A stretch of DNA of 51,215 nucleotides from Ancylobacter novellus (GTDB lineage: Bacteria; Pseudomonadota; Alphaproteobacteria; Rhizobiales; Xanthobacteraceae), in assembly GCA_003241485.1 (NCBI GenBank), contig QFQD01000018.1, forward strand, positions 1 to 51,215, read 5' to 3'. Positions 17,924 to 25,485 of the stretch are shown here, one piece after another (positions within the stretch are counted from its first letter, which is position 1; each line of letters opens with the position of its first letter). The translations under genes and the position numbers were made by a program. The notes below the pieces were generated by a model, which saw only the letters and a program-made list of their open reading frames with translations, was not told the DNA's origin and searched no databases.

Positions 17924-18292
17924 ATGGACGCATCTCCAGGCGAGTCCCATGGCCTCCCCATCACGCTCACCATCAACGGTTCGCCCTGGACGTTGACCGT
18001 GACACCGTGGGTGACGCTGCTCGATCTGCTCCGCGAGCAGGTGGGGCTCACCGGCACCAAGAAAGGCTGCGATCACGGCCAGTGCGGTGCCTGCACGGTG
18101 CTGATCGACGGCCAGCGCATCAACTCCTGCCTGACACTGGCGGTGTCTCGCGATGGCGCGGAAATCACTACGGTCGAAGGACTTTCCGACGGCATCGCAT
18201 TACACCCGCTCCAGCAGGCATTCATCGAGCATGATGCCTTCCAGTGCGGCTACTGCACGCCGGGACAGCTCTGCTCGGCGGCAGGGCTGATC
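17924..18292 (+). pseudogene. 2Fe-2S subunit of a xanthine-dehydrogenase-family enzyme, 5' fragment
   Basis: The first 123 codons encode the plant-type ferredoxin domain (KKGCDHGQCGACTVLIDG, Cys 49, 54, 57 and 69) and the start of the second cluster domain (FQCGYCTPGQLCSAAGLI, Cys 108 and 111) of the small subunit of molybdenum hydroxylases such as isoquinoline 1-oxidoreductase. The protein should continue with the CRC motif for the second cluster and about 30 more residues. Instead it runs at about 18292 into an unrelated hydrolase gene and out of frame to a stop at 18409. AGCAGGAGC precedes the ATG. The molybdopterin subunit is absent. Confidence 0.8.
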
Positions 18293-18834
18293 ACGTTCTC
18301 GCAGGTTTGGGTCTGTCGCGCGCCGCTTTCGTCGGCACGTCGCTCGGGGGATGGCTTGCGCTCGACTATGCCAGTCGAAGAGCTTCAGCCGTACGGGCTC
18401 TGGCGCTGATCTGTCCGGGCGGCATCGGGCGTCAAAAAAACTTCCTCTTGAAGGCCCTGCCGCTCCTGCTGCTGGGTTCATGGGGCAAACGCAAGATGCG
18501 CGAGCTGGTGTTCGGATCTGCACCCGATATCTTGCCGGAAGACCTTCAGCCCTTCGCCACTCTCATGGACAATGCGGCTAAGGCCATCAAGCCGCGCGTT
18601 GTTACGATGCCCAGGTTGACCGATGATCAGCTGAAAGCGCTCCACATGCCGCTTCTCGCAATCGTCGGCGGGCGGGACGTGCTGCTGGACTCAGTGGACA
18701 CGCGGGACAGGCTGAAACGGAACGTGCCGAACGCCGAGGTCTGTTTTATCGAGGAGGGCTACCATTTCCTTCCCGGCCAGACGTCGCGCATAATGGCGTT
18801 TCTCGAACGCAACATCGCGCCATCTGGGGGCTGA
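18289..18834 (+). pseudogene. Alpha/beta hydrolase, N-terminally truncated
   Basis: The frame encodes the C-terminal ~180 residues of an alpha/beta-hydrolase: DHVLAGLGLSRAAFVGTSLGGW with the nucleophile elbow G-T-S-L-G, then LALDYASRRASAVRALALICPGG, a cap region, LLAIVGGRDVLLDSVDTRDRL with the acidic residue, and EEGYHFLPGQ with the catalytic His. The ~90-residue N-terminal part with the oxyanion HG motif is missing, replaced by the 2Fe-2S gene. The frame can be opened from a GTG at 18244 inside that gene, but such a product would lack the first strands of the fold. Confidence 0.75.
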
Positions 18835-18892
18835 ATCCGGAGGGGCGCAGGCAGCGCATACCCGCTGAACTCGCAGCCTTGTCGAGATGTCG

Positions 18893-18984
18893 CTTGGCAC
18901 TTAATTGTAAGAATGCGCCGATTAGGCTCAAGATTGGCACCTAATTGTGAGAATCATTGCTGCAAGATTCTCAAATTAAGTGCA
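18893..18984. repeat. Left-end transposase-binding repeats (three)
   Basis: Three related ~20-bp sequences: 18893-18914 (CTTGGCACTTAATTGTAAGA and on), 18934-18954 (TTGGCACCTAATTGTGAGAA) and, inverted, 18967-18984 (ATTCTCAAATTAAGTGCA). The third overlaps the tniQ stop. The arrangement is that of TnsB/TniA binding sites. Confidence 0.8.
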
Positions 18985-19837
18985 TCTGCGATGAAGCTCT
19001 CCACTTACTACCTCGGGCTATCATGTTCTCGCTGGCGTCAGTGAACCGGACCCTGTTGTCACCCATCATGTGCCCACGCAGCATCCGGAGCATCTCCGGT
19101 CCGGCACGCTCGACGATGGCAACGCCGGCGAGCAGAGCCGGCCGCAGGTGGAGCGGTAGGATCGGCTTTGCAGGTGTAGGCAGGTTCTCCTGTCGCTCGG
19201 CGATGACATGGTCGAGATCGGGAATGACTGCGCCGAGCAGCCGGAAGCGCCAGAGGTCGTGCTCGCGGGGTACAGGCGTTGGAACGCGTCGCATCAGGAG
19301 AAGCCGAGCGATGTCGGCGGGTGATGTCCAGGTTCCGATACCTCGTTCGGCTTCATCGTCGAGCAGCCCTTCGCCATAACTGGCCGCAAGGCGATGTTGT
19401 AGGAAAGGGGAGGCGAGTTCGCGACCGCCGGCATCCCGGAGTTGGTTTCCACACAAAGCGCACGTAATACGCCACCCCAGAAGCTGGCTTCGCAGGATCG
19501 GCGCCGGTTCCGCAAGTCCTGGGCTGCAGCCCGTGCAGACCTGCGTTGGCCGCGTGGCGATGAGCCGACGCGATGATTGCGCGACATTTGTGAAGATCAT
19601 TCGACGCACCACGGCCGGTTCGGTGCCGAATATGTTGGCCAGGCGGATTTCCTGATCACTGCTCAGATGGAGATCGGCCGCGCGCAACGCGGAGGCCTCC
19701 GGCAGGCAATGCCGAAGCATGAGAAGCGGAGGGACCGCGTAGAAGGCGGCATGGCGACTGATCCAGGAGGACAGGAGTTCATCAGAATGGGGCGGCAAGC
19801 ACACCGGCAACTGCCGTGTCGGTGGGTTCTCAATCAT
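18971..19837 (-). CDS. tniQ: TniQ family transposition protein
   Basis: A 288-residue TniQ protein, the target-site adaptor that links the ATPase to the target in Tn7-like elements. It begins LPVCLPPHSDELLSSWISRHA, typical of the N-terminal TniQ domain, and has a zinc-finger-like pair CTGC (about 102-105) and CALCGNQL (about 125). The C-terminal half is less conserved and could recognise DNA. The ATG at 19837 overlaps the tniB stop by four bases. The stop codon lies within a terminal repeat of the transposon. Confidence 0.85.
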   Translation of the reverse strand: MIENPPTRQLPVCLPPHSDELLSSWISRHAAFYAVPPLLMLRHCLPEASALRAADLHLSSDQEIRLANIFGTEPAVVRRMIFTNVAQSSRRLIATRPTQVCTGCSPGLAEPAPILRSQLLGWRITCALCGNQLRDAGGRELASPFLQHRLAASYGEGLLDDEAERGIGTWTSPADIARLLLMRRVPTPVPREHDLWRFRLLGAVIPDLDHVIAERQENLPTPAKPILPLHLRPALLAGVAIVERAGPEMLRMLRGHMMGDNRVRFTDASENMIARGSKWRASSQMHLI

Positions 19838-20721
19838 GCGAATGCCGCCTCGGCATCGAACTCTGGCTCCCAGTTCTCGACGGCTTCGTCGTTGATGTGC
19901 TCGCGGCCGCTCTCGATGGCTTCGACGGCCAGGCTGTTGATCACGTGGAAGATGCTAGCGGTGATACCCTCTGTGATCTGCAGGATCCGTCGCAGCGATT
20001 TCGGCGTAAGCACCGAGGGTCGACGCAGCGGAGTGTTGCGCAGGATCGAGGCCACCAGGGTCTCGAACTGTTCGTTTGCAGCCCACCGGCTCAAGGTGAA
20101 CTGCTCGAACCGGCGCGCAAGCTGGACGTCACCACTGATGGCCTCCCGCGCCTCGTTGACACCGAAGCAGACCAGGGAGATCTGCAGACGATTGCTGAGG
20201 AAGCGGAGCGTATTCAGGACGATGCGTTGCTCGCGGTAGGATCCGGCGAGGATGTTGTGCACCTCGTCGATGACCAGCACCTGCACGCCGATCGCTTCCA
20301 TGATCCGCAACGCCGCCTGTTCCATCTGGGCGATGTCGGCGCGAGGCCGCTGCGGTGCGCCGAGAAGGGTAAGTAGTTCGGAATAGAATCGTCGCTCGCC
20401 GGGACGGCTGGTCATTTCCATGGCCAGGACCGGTGTCTTTAGCGTGCCCGTCAGCTGATTGAAGCTCGGCGGGTGCTCGTCCCGGAACCGCTTCATGATC
20501 ATGGTCTTGCCCATGCCGCTGTCGCCATAGATCGCGACCGATGGCATGCGCGTGCCTCGCGGATGGTTGAGGAGCCCGCTCAGCCGGTCGAGCGCCTGCT
20601 TGGCACGCGGGTAGAGAACCCAGCGGCGTGATCGTATCGCTCGAATGCGTCGCTCGTCAGTTTCGGCAAGCAGTGCTGCTGCGCTCGCAGTCAGGTGGGA
20701 GACTTCATCGTTCATATTCAC
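19834..20721 (-). CDS. tniB: TniB-like AAA+ ATPase
   Basis: A 295-residue AAA+ ATPase (TnsC/TniB group) that polymerises on target DNA and activates the transposase. Walker A GDSGMGKT is at residues 66-73 and Walker B VLVIDEVHN at 148-156; NTLRFLSNRLQISLVCFGV follows as the sensor region. Six bases separate its start from the tniA stop, and its own stop overlaps tniQ. Confidence 0.88.
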   Translation of the reverse strand: MNMNDEVSHLTASAAALLAETDERRIRAIRSRRWVLYPRAKQALDRLSGLLNHPRGTRMPSVAIYGDSGMGKTMIMKRFRDEHPPSFNQLTGTLKTPVLAMEMTSRPGERRFYSELLTLLGAPQRPRADIAQMEQAALRIMEAIGVQVLVIDEVHNILAGSYREQRIVLNTLRFLSNRLQISLVCFGVNEAREAISGDVQLARRFEQFTLSRWAANEQFETLVASILRNTPLRRPSVLTPKSLRRILQITEGITASIFHVINSLAVEAIESGREHINDEAVENWEPEFDAEAAFA

Positions 20722-20727
20722 TCCAGC

Positions 20728-22341
20728 TCAATCCGTATCCTCAACAAAGGGTACAGGTTTGCTGGAGTCGACACCGCGGAGCGAGCCCCATCCCTGATCG
20801 TCCACCTTCGATTTTGACGAAGCCTTGCCGCGGCGCGCCGCGGCCGTCTTTCTGGTCGCGGCGTCTACCAGTTCTCGCTGCACCAACGCAGTGCGGACGA
20901 TGGCGCGGGTGTCGACTTCACGGCGGCCTTTCGCCAGTAGGATGCGTCGGGCGGTCAGCGCCTCGTGCAGGGTTATCGAGGGCAGGGTGACGTCGGCATA
21001 ACGGGCTTCCACAAAGTTTCCTGATGGCCGTCGAACGAAGATGCGCGCCAGGTCGCGCGGATCGTACTTCACAAGCAGGCGGCGCTCAGAACGCCCGACG
21101 TCGGCAGTGAGCGCGGCCGACCAGTAGCGCAGACCGAACAGATGAACCCCGGTCGGCCGCAAGGTACGCTCCTGCTCAGGCAGGAAGGTCAGCCAGAAGC
21201 GGAGCCGATCCTGTGGCAGTCGAAGCGGGATCTCGCCTTCGTGTTCCCGCCAGACCGCAATCGGGGGGCGACCCAGGGAGCTGTGGATCGACTGATGGTA
21301 GGAGCCGACGATATCGAGGGCGATGTAGCGTTCGAGTTCCCTCAACGTCAGCGCTGCGTGCCGCTTTGAGTTGTATTCGCCGAGCTCCTGTTCGTTGCTG
21401 AATGTTGTCCCGGGCAGCAGGTGCAGCTTTCCCATCTGCGTGCCGATCAGACGCTCGATGTGGCCGCCGAAGCGCGGCTCGCCCGGCGGCCGCCATTCGA
21501 TTGCCATCCCGGCATCCTCACAACCTCTCTTGAATGCTCGACTTCGGAAGTCGGATCCGTTGTCGACATGTACCGTGTTCGGCAGGCCGGCCACGGGCCA
21601 CGGCTCCCTGATCTCGCGTTCTCTCAACCATGCCGACTTGTCGAAGACGGAATGCAAGAGGCACAGGCTGGTCGACAGCCGCGACGGTGCGTCCATGGTA
21701 AGATGGAACCCGGTGATCATCCGACTGCAGATGTCCATCGCCAACGTCAGCCACGGCCGGCCGATTGGCTGCCGGGTCTCCTCGTCAACAACGAATACAT
21801 CGGCCTTGGTATGGTCGATCTGGACCACCTCAAGGGGGCGGGAGGCACCGAACGCTCCGGCAACGGCCGTTGTCGCCTTGACGATCTTTTGTTCACCGCG
21901 TCGTCTGGCACGCTTCTGGAGGTCTATGTCCCCAAGGCGAGCGACGATCGTTCTGCGATGTGGCGGCTTCAGCCCCGCCGACATGCAGTTCGTCTGCACG
22001 TCCCGGACCAACTGCGAGACCGTCGGTCGCGTCCGCTTCAGGTAGAACGCGTTGATGGTCGTCCGAACAATTTCCTCACGCTTCTCATCCAGCATGCGAT
22101 GACCCTCCGGCCGCCCGCGTTTGCGGTCCACAAGCGACAGGACGGTTCCGCCGGCACGGAACAGCTTGACCATACGGTAAGCTGTAGCTTGGCTAAGACC
22201 GAGTTCGGCCGCGAGTCCCGCAACATTTCCGGCCGTTGTGCGGGCGGGGTGACGCCTTAGAAAGCCACGAATCGCATCCGCACGCCGGCACGCTTCATCC
22301 CAAAGCGCCTCATCAATTTCGTCGGGAAATGGGTCGCTCAT
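20728..22341 (-). CDS. tniA: TniA-like DDE transposase
   Basis: A 537-residue transposase of the Mu/TniA/TnsB group. It has an N-terminal helix-turn-helix (LAAELGLSQATAYRMVKLFR), a second DNA-binding region (RTRPTVSQLVRDV), an rve integrase core with D176 (QIDHTKAD), D260 (HVDNGSDF) and E296 (GHIERLIG; D-35-E), and a Mu C-terminal beta-barrel (VDNGS... followed by LRYWSAALTADVGRSERRLL and KYDPRDLARIFV). All catalytic residues are present, so the enzyme is probably active. It is the first gene of the tniABQ operon, 34 bp inside the right-end repeats. Confidence 0.9.
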   Translation of the reverse strand: MSDPFPDEIDEALWDEACRRADAIRGFLRRHPARTTAGNVAGLAAELGLSQATAYRMVKLFRAGGTVLSLVDRKRGRPEGHRMLDEKREEIVRTTINAFYLKRTRPTVSQLVRDVQTNCMSAGLKPPHRRTIVARLGDIDLQKRARRRGEQKIVKATTAVAGAFGASRPLEVVQIDHTKADVFVVDEETRQPIGRPWLTLAMDICSRMITGFHLTMDAPSRLSTSLCLLHSVFDKSAWLREREIREPWPVAGLPNTVHVDNGSDFRSRAFKRGCEDAGMAIEWRPPGEPRFGGHIERLIGTQMGKLHLLPGTTFSNEQELGEYNSKRHAALTLRELERYIALDIVGSYHQSIHSSLGRPPIAVWREHEGEIPLRLPQDRLRFWLTFLPEQERTLRPTGVHLFGLRYWSAALTADVGRSERRLLVKYDPRDLARIFVRRPSGNFVEARYADVTLPSITLHEALTARRILLAKGRREVDTRAIVRTALVQRELVDAATRKTAAARRGKASSKSKVDDQGWGSLRGVDSSKPVPFVEDTD

Positions 22342-22375
22342 AGAGGCTCACGAGTGAAAAAACTCCGTAAGCCTG

Positions 22376-22501
22376 ATTCTCACATTAAGTGGCAAACACC
22401 AAGAGCTATTGTCAAATTAACTGCTAATTCTCAATTTAAGTACCAGCCTAAGCATTTGGAATCGTTTATATGTTATTCTCATAATTAAGTGCCAAGTGAC
22501 A
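22376..22501. repeat. Right-end transposase-binding repeats (four)
   Basis: Four related copies in one orientation: 22376-22395 (ATTCTCACATTAAGTGGCAA), 22408-22424 (a weaker ATTGTCAAATTAACTGC), 22427-22445 (ATTCTCAATTTAAGTACCA) and 22475-22496 (ATTCTCATAATTAAGTGCCA and on), the last at the transposon end. They are the counterparts of the left-end set. The tniA promoter must lie among them, so the transposase could repress its own gene. Confidence 0.8.
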
Positions 22502-22597
22502 CGCGCCGAGCTCTATGATCTTATCGGGTTGAAGGCATTTGAAGCTCTCGACGCATCCATCGTTGCGACGATCGTTCCCAGCGAGGCGGCCGAATAA
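22502..22597 (+). other. Short gene tail at the transposon border
   Basis: Directly after the transposon end, 31 codons stay open to a TAA at 22595-22597 (RAELYDLIGLKAFEALDA, then SIVATIVPSEAAE). The composition is that of a real alphaproteobacterial protein, so this may be the 3' end of a gene cut by the transposon. I do not recognise the family. Confidence 0.3.
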
Positions 22598-22687
22598 CCC
22601 TTGCGAAATCACTCGCGGCGTACTGGGGCAGATGGCAAGGGCGGCGCTATTTTCCGCCGTCCTTGCGATAGAACCGGATGCCGATAT

Positions 22688-22970
22688 CGACCTGCAGCAC
22701 GCTTTGCGCGAAGGCTGATGCTGCCGGCGAGCAACGACACGCTGCTCCGGGTGATCCGAAAACAAGGCCACCCGCCTTTCATTCCGCCCGCCGTGATCGG
22801 GATCGACGACTGGGCCTGGCGACGTAATCAGCGCTATGGAACATTGATCTGCGATCTGGCGAAACGCCAGACCATATGCCCGACCGGGAGCTGGAGGCCC
22901 GCCTCGTCGCACCGGCATAGGGGTTCGCCACCAAATCTGCGTCAGAGCCAATATTGGACGCCGTTTGACA
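22688..22970 (+). pseudogene. ISL3-family transposase remnant with right end
   Basis: Residues RPAARFARRLMLPASNDTLL, then PPAVIGIDDWAWRRNQRYG and TLICDLAKRQTI match the core of ISL3 transposases, and nearly match the longer remnant at 40734-41469. After about 22876 the frame breaks. The element's terminal repeat, CAGAGCCAATATTGGACGCC and eight further bases, is at 22943-22970, so an internal segment has been deleted. Confidence 0.75.
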
Positions 22971-22984
22971 TTCTAGGGCAGGGG

Positions 22985-23140
22985 TTCGGAGAGCCGGTTC
23001 TGCGGAGTATCGGCGATCTGCCGCCATGGCATGGCGCTCGAGCAGCACATGCGGCGGGCGCAGCGCCGCCGCACAATGCCCCATGATCGGCCAGCGACAG
23101 CGGCAGGTCGATGCCTTCGCGGGCATAGCGCTCGCTCTCC
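22985..23140 (-). pseudogene. IS66-family transposase fragment
   Basis: On the minus strand ERYAREGIDLPLSLADH and, in a shifted frame, GHCAAALRPPHVLLERH with MAADRRYSA resemble the IS66 TnpC segment that precedes its catalytic core. Only about 50 codons remain, with one frameshift. It abuts the end of the DUF2147 gene and the ISL3 remnant. Confidence 0.5.
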
Positions 23141-23143
23141 GGT

Positions 23144-23590
23144 CTATTTCACCCGCGTCCAGACCTGGTTACGACACAACATGCCTCCGAGAACGCAGCC
23201 CGAAAGCTTCAGCTTGTCGTTTCCGATCGGCTCCAGGCTGCCGGAATAGGTCTTGCCGGTCTCAAAATTGTAGAGTTGCCCATTCCAGCGGTCGCCTTCC
23301 GCCGGGGAGAGCCCGGAAATCATCTGCACGCCGATCAGGGCCCGGCCGCGCTTGGCCGGATCGGGGTTGTTGCTGTCGGGGAGCGGCTCCTTGAGCCACA
23401 TGATGGTGCCGCACGGGGAGCCCCCGCAGGGCGCGATCCGCACCTGGGTGTCCCCGCTCTGGCTGAGCCACGTACCCTCGATCCCGCCGGCCCGTGCGTC
23501 GGAGCCGAGCATGACAAGAGTGAACGCGGCCATCCCGGCTGTTATGCCGGCAAGCTTTTTAAGACCATCGCATCGAATGCCATGAGTCAT
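23144..23590 (-). CDS. DUF2147 secreted protein
   Basis: A 148-residue protein with a signal peptide (LAGITAGMAAFTLVMLGSDARA) and a DUF2147 domain: GIEGTWLSQSGDTQVRIAPC, GTIMWLKEPLPDSNNPDP, LIGVQMISGL and YNFETGKTYSGSLEPIG, ending NQVWTRVK. DUF2147 proteins are periplasmic or outer-membrane-associated and often lie beside fatty-acid or steroid catabolic genes; the exact role is unknown. It follows fadL on the same strand after 190 bp of hairpin-rich DNA. Four cysteines may form disulfides. Confidence 0.85.
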   Translation of the reverse strand: MTHGIRCDGLKKLAGITAGMAAFTLVMLGSDARAGGIEGTWLSQSGDTQVRIAPCGGSPCGTIMWLKEPLPDSNNPDPAKRGRALIGVQMISGLSPAEGDRWNGQLYNFETGKTYSGSLEPIGNDKLKLSGCVLGGMLCRNQVWTRVK

Positions 23591-23637
23591 ATCATTTTCC
23601 TCCCATTTGATTTTTTCTCGATTGGCAGGGATCGCCT

Positions 23638-23758
23638 GCGGAGGCGGTCGTTCCGGCCTCCGCGGCGTGCGGGAGCCTTTCCGGCGAATAGTGCTTCACC
23701 GCAAAGGCTCCGGCATTTTGTTTTGTGCGTTCTCTTCACGCGGACCGGAATCCGCGTG
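23638..23758 (-). terminator. Three consecutive stem-loops between fadL and DUF2147
   Basis: Read in the minus direction: CACGCGGA / TCCGCGTG with a 6-nt loop (23737-23758), GGAGCCTTT / AAAGGCTCC with a longer loop (23672-23711), and GCGGAGGC / GCCTCCGC with a 10-nt loop (23638-23663). All stems are perfect. None is followed by a clear U run, so they may be Rho-linked terminators, RNA-stability elements or attenuators rather than classical intrinsic terminators. Confidence 0.5.
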
Positions 23759-23780
23759 GTTTGAAAGTGCTCTGGGAGGC

Positions 23781-25103
23781 CTATTTGGTGACCAGCTTTG
23801 TCACCTTGGCCGTGTCGAAACGGTATGTTAGGCCGAACGAGACGATATCCACCCGACTGTCGACATCCGCCATGAACGGAAGGCCGGATACGTAGTGGGG
23901 ATTGCCGGGCGTCAGCGATATGTCGCCGTCACCCACCGCGAAAATGTGCGAATAGGCGAAATCAAGTGTCAATTGCTCGCTCCAGCGGTAGCTGAGCCCC
24001 ACCGAGGCGTGCACGCGGTTGCTGTCCGGCAGGCGCAGGTCCCGGTTGTCGAGGGTGATCGGAGACCATTCGTAGCCCAGACCGCCCCGGATCGTCAGCT
24101 TGTCGTTCCAGGCGTAATCGAGGCCTGCGGAAACGAAATAGCCGTCGTCATAGTGGAACGGTAGCGAGGTGAGTTCGCTACCCGAGGTCTGGCCCGTGGT
24201 GCCCACCACAGGTATGTTGTCGAGGCGGCTCCAATTGGTCCATTCGAACTGACCGGCAAGGGTCAGTTGCGGCGTGATCGCCTGCTGGATGCCGATGGTG
24301 AGTTGTTCCGGCAGATCGATGTCGGCGCCGATCGGGTAGGTGCCGCGAGGCAGCGGTCCCAACTGCCCGCCCAAGGCGAGGTCGCCGTCAAGAGTGAGGC
24401 TGACGGAGGAACGATAACCGATACCGATCTGCGTCCCCTCGAAAGGCTTGATGGTGGCACCGGCGGTGAAACCGAACCCCCAATCATCTCCCTCGAGCTT
24501 GGCGCTCGGCGCATAGGGAAAGGGAGAGATGGCTCTCGTCAATTCGGTCTTGAAATACATGGCCTGCAATCCAACGCCGACCGACAGCCAGTCCGTCACG
24601 GCATAGGCGACGTTAGGATTGAGATCGATCGAACGCACGGTCGAATCCCGTGCGTAGATCTGACCTGCGTAATTCGTGGGATAGGAAGTTGAGAGGCCGA
24701 AGGGCGTATTGGTTCCAAATCCAACCCACAGCTTGTCGTTCACTTGATAGGAGACGTAGCCGGCGGGCAACACTGCATCACCACCGATATCGCCGCTGGA
24801 TCCCGCTCCCCCAAGATAGAGAAGTGTCGAACTCGTGCCGGCGCTCGGCGTCACGTTGGAGTATGGAAACAGCACGGCCAGATCGGCGCCGATCTGGAGG
24901 CCGCCATTGTTCGTCATGGTCGCGGGGTTCCAGTACATCGAACCAAGGCCGGCAGCTCCTGCCGACGCTCCCGCGAAGGCCTGGCCGAGGCCGATAGTGC
25001 TTTGCTCGCGCAAGGCGAACGAGCCAGCATGCGCGGTGCCTGAGTAACCAATTGCACAGGCGACCGTCGAACAGGAAAGAAGTGCAAATATCCGTCTCTT
25101 CAT
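23781..25103 (-). CDS. fadL: FadL/OmpP1-type outer-membrane fatty-acid transporter
   Basis: A 440-residue outer-membrane beta-barrel of the FadL/TodX family, which carries long-chain fatty acids or hydrophobic aromatics across the outer membrane. It has a signal peptide (RRIFALLSCSTVACAIGYSG, cut after AHA), the N-terminal plug motif SFALREQSTIGLGQAFAG with GSMYWNPATM (NPA motif), alternating beta strands throughout, and a C-terminal strand VDIVSFGLTYRFD; the final residues are an atypical KVTKLVTK rather than a terminal Phe. ATG 25103 follows GGAGGAAAC; an upstream ATG lacks one. It heads towards DUF2147 and lies upstream of the acyl-CoA operons. Confidence 0.88.
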   Translation of the reverse strand: MKRRIFALLSCSTVACAIGYSGTAHAGSFALREQSTIGLGQAFAGASAGAAGLGSMYWNPATMTNNGGLQIGADLAVLFPYSNVTPSAGTSSTLLYLGGAGSSGDIGGDAVLPAGYVSYQVNDKLWVGFGTNTPFGLSTSYPTNYAGQIYARDSTVRSIDLNPNVAYAVTDWLSVGVGLQAMYFKTELTRAISPFPYAPSAKLEGDDWGFGFTAGATIKPFEGTQIGIGYRSSVSLTLDGDLALGGQLGPLPRGTYPIGADIDLPEQLTIGIQQAITPQLTLAGQFEWTNWSRLDNIPVVGTTGQTSGSELTSLPFHYDDGYFVSAGLDYAWNDKLTIRGGLGYEWSPITLDNRDLRLPDSNRVHASVGLSYRWSEQLTLDFAYSHIFAVGDGDISLTPGNPHYVSGLPFMADVDSRVDIVSFGLTYRFDTAKVTKLVTK

Positions 25104-25485
25104 CGTTTCCTCCAAGAACCGCGCGGGATGTCCGCTTAGAGGCATTCGCCTTCATTCGGTTGCGGGAGGTTACGATGTCCCTTTTAGTAATGTATATGAC
25201 GTATGCGTTAGTTTTATAATGATTGCGTCATGTGTGATGCCGCGGCAACAGTTGCAATATAAACGAGGCGGGACGACACATGTCTCCGACCTGACCTCGT
25301 AGGTCCGTTCGACATCGGGAAAGTTTTTCTGAGCAGGCGATATGCCTGATTGACAATGCTATAGATTCAATGGATTGCAGTATCGAAATGCAGGCTTCCC
25401 CCACAATTGGCCGGCATAGGGATCGCGCCTGCCGCCATTGCGGCTATCGTAGCGGTTATATGCCGCATGGCCTTCCGTTGATTGG
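25104..25485. other. fadL upstream region and operon-end gap
   Basis: This AT-richer 380-bp gap holds the fadL promoter (minus strand) and the 3' end of the ETF-QO transcript. A palindromic motif at 25197-25208 is listed separately. A second AT-rich block with ATTGCGTCAT lies at 25222-25231. Between 25320 and 25485 I see only short frames of no recognisable family. Confidence 0.5.
25197..25208 (-). promoter_or_regulatory. Candidate operator upstream of fadL
   Basis: Read on the fadL strand, ACGCATACGTCA (25208 to 25197) is a near-perfect 10-bp palindrome, ACGCATACGT, plus CA. It matches 11 of 12 bases of the site in the divergent acyl-CoA promoter at 30522-30533. It lies about 95 bp before the fadL start. 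A shared fatty-acid or acyl-CoA regulator is inferred. Confidence 0.5.

Larger units (their letters stand above)
18888..22501 (-). mobile_element. TniABQ transposon (Tn5053/Tn552-like), no cargo
   Basis: A 3.6-kb element. Its outer ends are inverted repeats: TGTCGCTTGGCACTTAATTG from 18888 and TGTCACTTGGCACTTAATTA from 22501 on the minus strand. Inside lie tniA, tniB and tniQ on the minus strand, tightly packed (ATGA overlap and a six-base gap). There is no resolvase, no integron, no resistance or metal genes and no CRISPR or Cas gene, so it is a bare mobile core. Flanks (CGAGA left, CGCGC right) do not form the expected 5-bp target duplication, implying later rearrangement at one side. Confidence 0.85.

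Noticed and set aside
18888..22501. CRISPR-associated transposon
   Set aside because: There is a TniQ protein, but no cas gene and no repeat-spacer array in or near the element.
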